DNA of 6,417 nucleotides, from NCBI GenBank assembly GCA_017646885.1, contig JAGCLR010000235.1:1-6417 (forward strand). Direction: 5' to 3'. The notes beneath the pieces are model-generated. The model searched no databases and was not told where the DNA came from. It worked only from the letters and a program-made list of their open reading frames with translations. Source of the stretch: Methanobrevibacter sp. GTDB lineage: Archaea; Methanobacteriota; Methanobacteria; Methanobacteriales; Methanobacteriaceae. The translations under genes and the position numbers were made by a program. Positions 6,242-6,417 of this stretch are shown piece by piece (the stretch's first letter is position 1; each line of letters opens with the position of its first letter).

Positions 6242-6255
6242 TGACACATCTCCTT
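6242..6255 (-). promoter_or_regulatory. Ribosome binding site of rps19 (TTG start)
   Basis: The transcript reads AAGGAGATGTGTCA before TTG 6241. The GGAG core is eight bases from TTG, the same spacing as in rpl22, rpl29 and rps3, but only two bases from the in-frame GTG at 6247. Spacing therefore favours TTG. An ATG at 6249 is out of frame. Confidence 0.7.
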
Positions 6256-6258
6256 AAA

Positions 6259-6417
6259 TTATCTTCTTTTTCCAGTACGTTTAGCTGCAATTGAACCGAC
6301 TTTTCTTCCAGGTGGTGCGTGTCTTGAAATAGTAGTAGGACGACCTGGGTGTTGTCTGTTACCTCCTCCGTGAGGGTGGTCAACAGCGTTCATTGCTACT
6401 CCTCTAACAGTCATAAA
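6259..6417 (-). CDS. rpl2: Large-subunit ribosomal protein L2 (uL2), C-terminal end (5' part outside the window)
   Basis: The last 52 codons of L2, with the frame open to position 6417. The translation includes [20 protein letters not shown], the highly conserved L2 signature around the histidine-containing HPHGGG loop near the peptidyl transferase centre, then [17 protein letters not shown] and the basic end [10 protein letters not shown]2 is about 240 residues in archaea, so most of the gene lies upstream. It is the first gene of this window in transcription order, and rps19 follows after 17 nt. The match is unmistakable despite the truncation. Confidence 0.97.
   Translation of the reverse strand, partial: FMTVRGVAMNAVDHPHGGGNRQHPGRPTTISRHAPPGRKVGSIAAKRTGKRR

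Noticed and set aside
1..6417. Possible undescribed system, mobile element, CRISPR array or RNA gene
   Set aside because: Both strands are accounted for by sixteen conserved genes in standard archaeal order with gaps of 50 nt or less. No repeats apart from the S3 tail, no inverted repeats and no tRNA-like or rRNA segments were seen.

Overview
The window is a compact piece of an archaeal ribosomal-protein superoperon, corresponding to the S10/spc region, with every gene on the minus strand. The transcript therefore runs from position 6417 down to 1. Several features mark it as archaeal. Translation factor aIF1 (SUI1) and the RNase P protein Rpp29 lie between L29 and S17. S4e follows L24, and L32e follows L6. 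The S17 and S14 proteins are of the archaeal type, and the Shine-Dalgarno sites match the archaeal consensus GGAGGTGATC. The base composition is AT-rich, and the protein sequences and gene order suggest a low-GC member of the Methanobacteriales, probably Methanobrevibacter or a close relative. The genus is an inference from recall, not a search result.

Layout in transcription order: rpl2 (3' end only), rps19, rpl22, rps3, rpl29, sui1 (aIF1), rnp1 (Rpp29), rps17, rpl14, rpl24, rps4e, rpl5, rps14, rps8, rpl6, rpl32e (5' end only). The genes are separated by 0 to 50 nt, with one 4-nt overlap (ATGA at rps4e/rpl5). No stretch of more than 50 nt lacks a gene. I see no promoter, terminator, RNA gene, mobile element or CRISPR array, so the whole window is probably read from a promoter beyond position 6417.

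The genes encode both ribosomal subunits (large: L2, L22, L29, L14, L24, L5, L6, L32e; small: S19, S3, S17, S4e, S14, S8), the start-codon fidelity factor aIF1 and a tRNA-maturation subunit of RNase P. Co-transcription would couple ribosome assembly, initiation and tRNA processing. Nearly every start has its own Shine-Dalgarno site, often embedded in the end of the preceding gene, which points to tight translational coupling.

I did not find an undescribed system; this is a conserved housekeeping locus. The points worth a second look are local: two probable TTG starts (rps14 and rps19), a perfect in-frame 39-bp direct repeat in the acidic tail of S3, an extra internal segment and contrasting codon use in the Rpp29 gene, a basic C-terminal extension on aIF1, and alternation between two halves of the Shine-Dalgarno consensus along the operon. 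Several start positions were refined from Shine-Dalgarno spacing and family N-termini.
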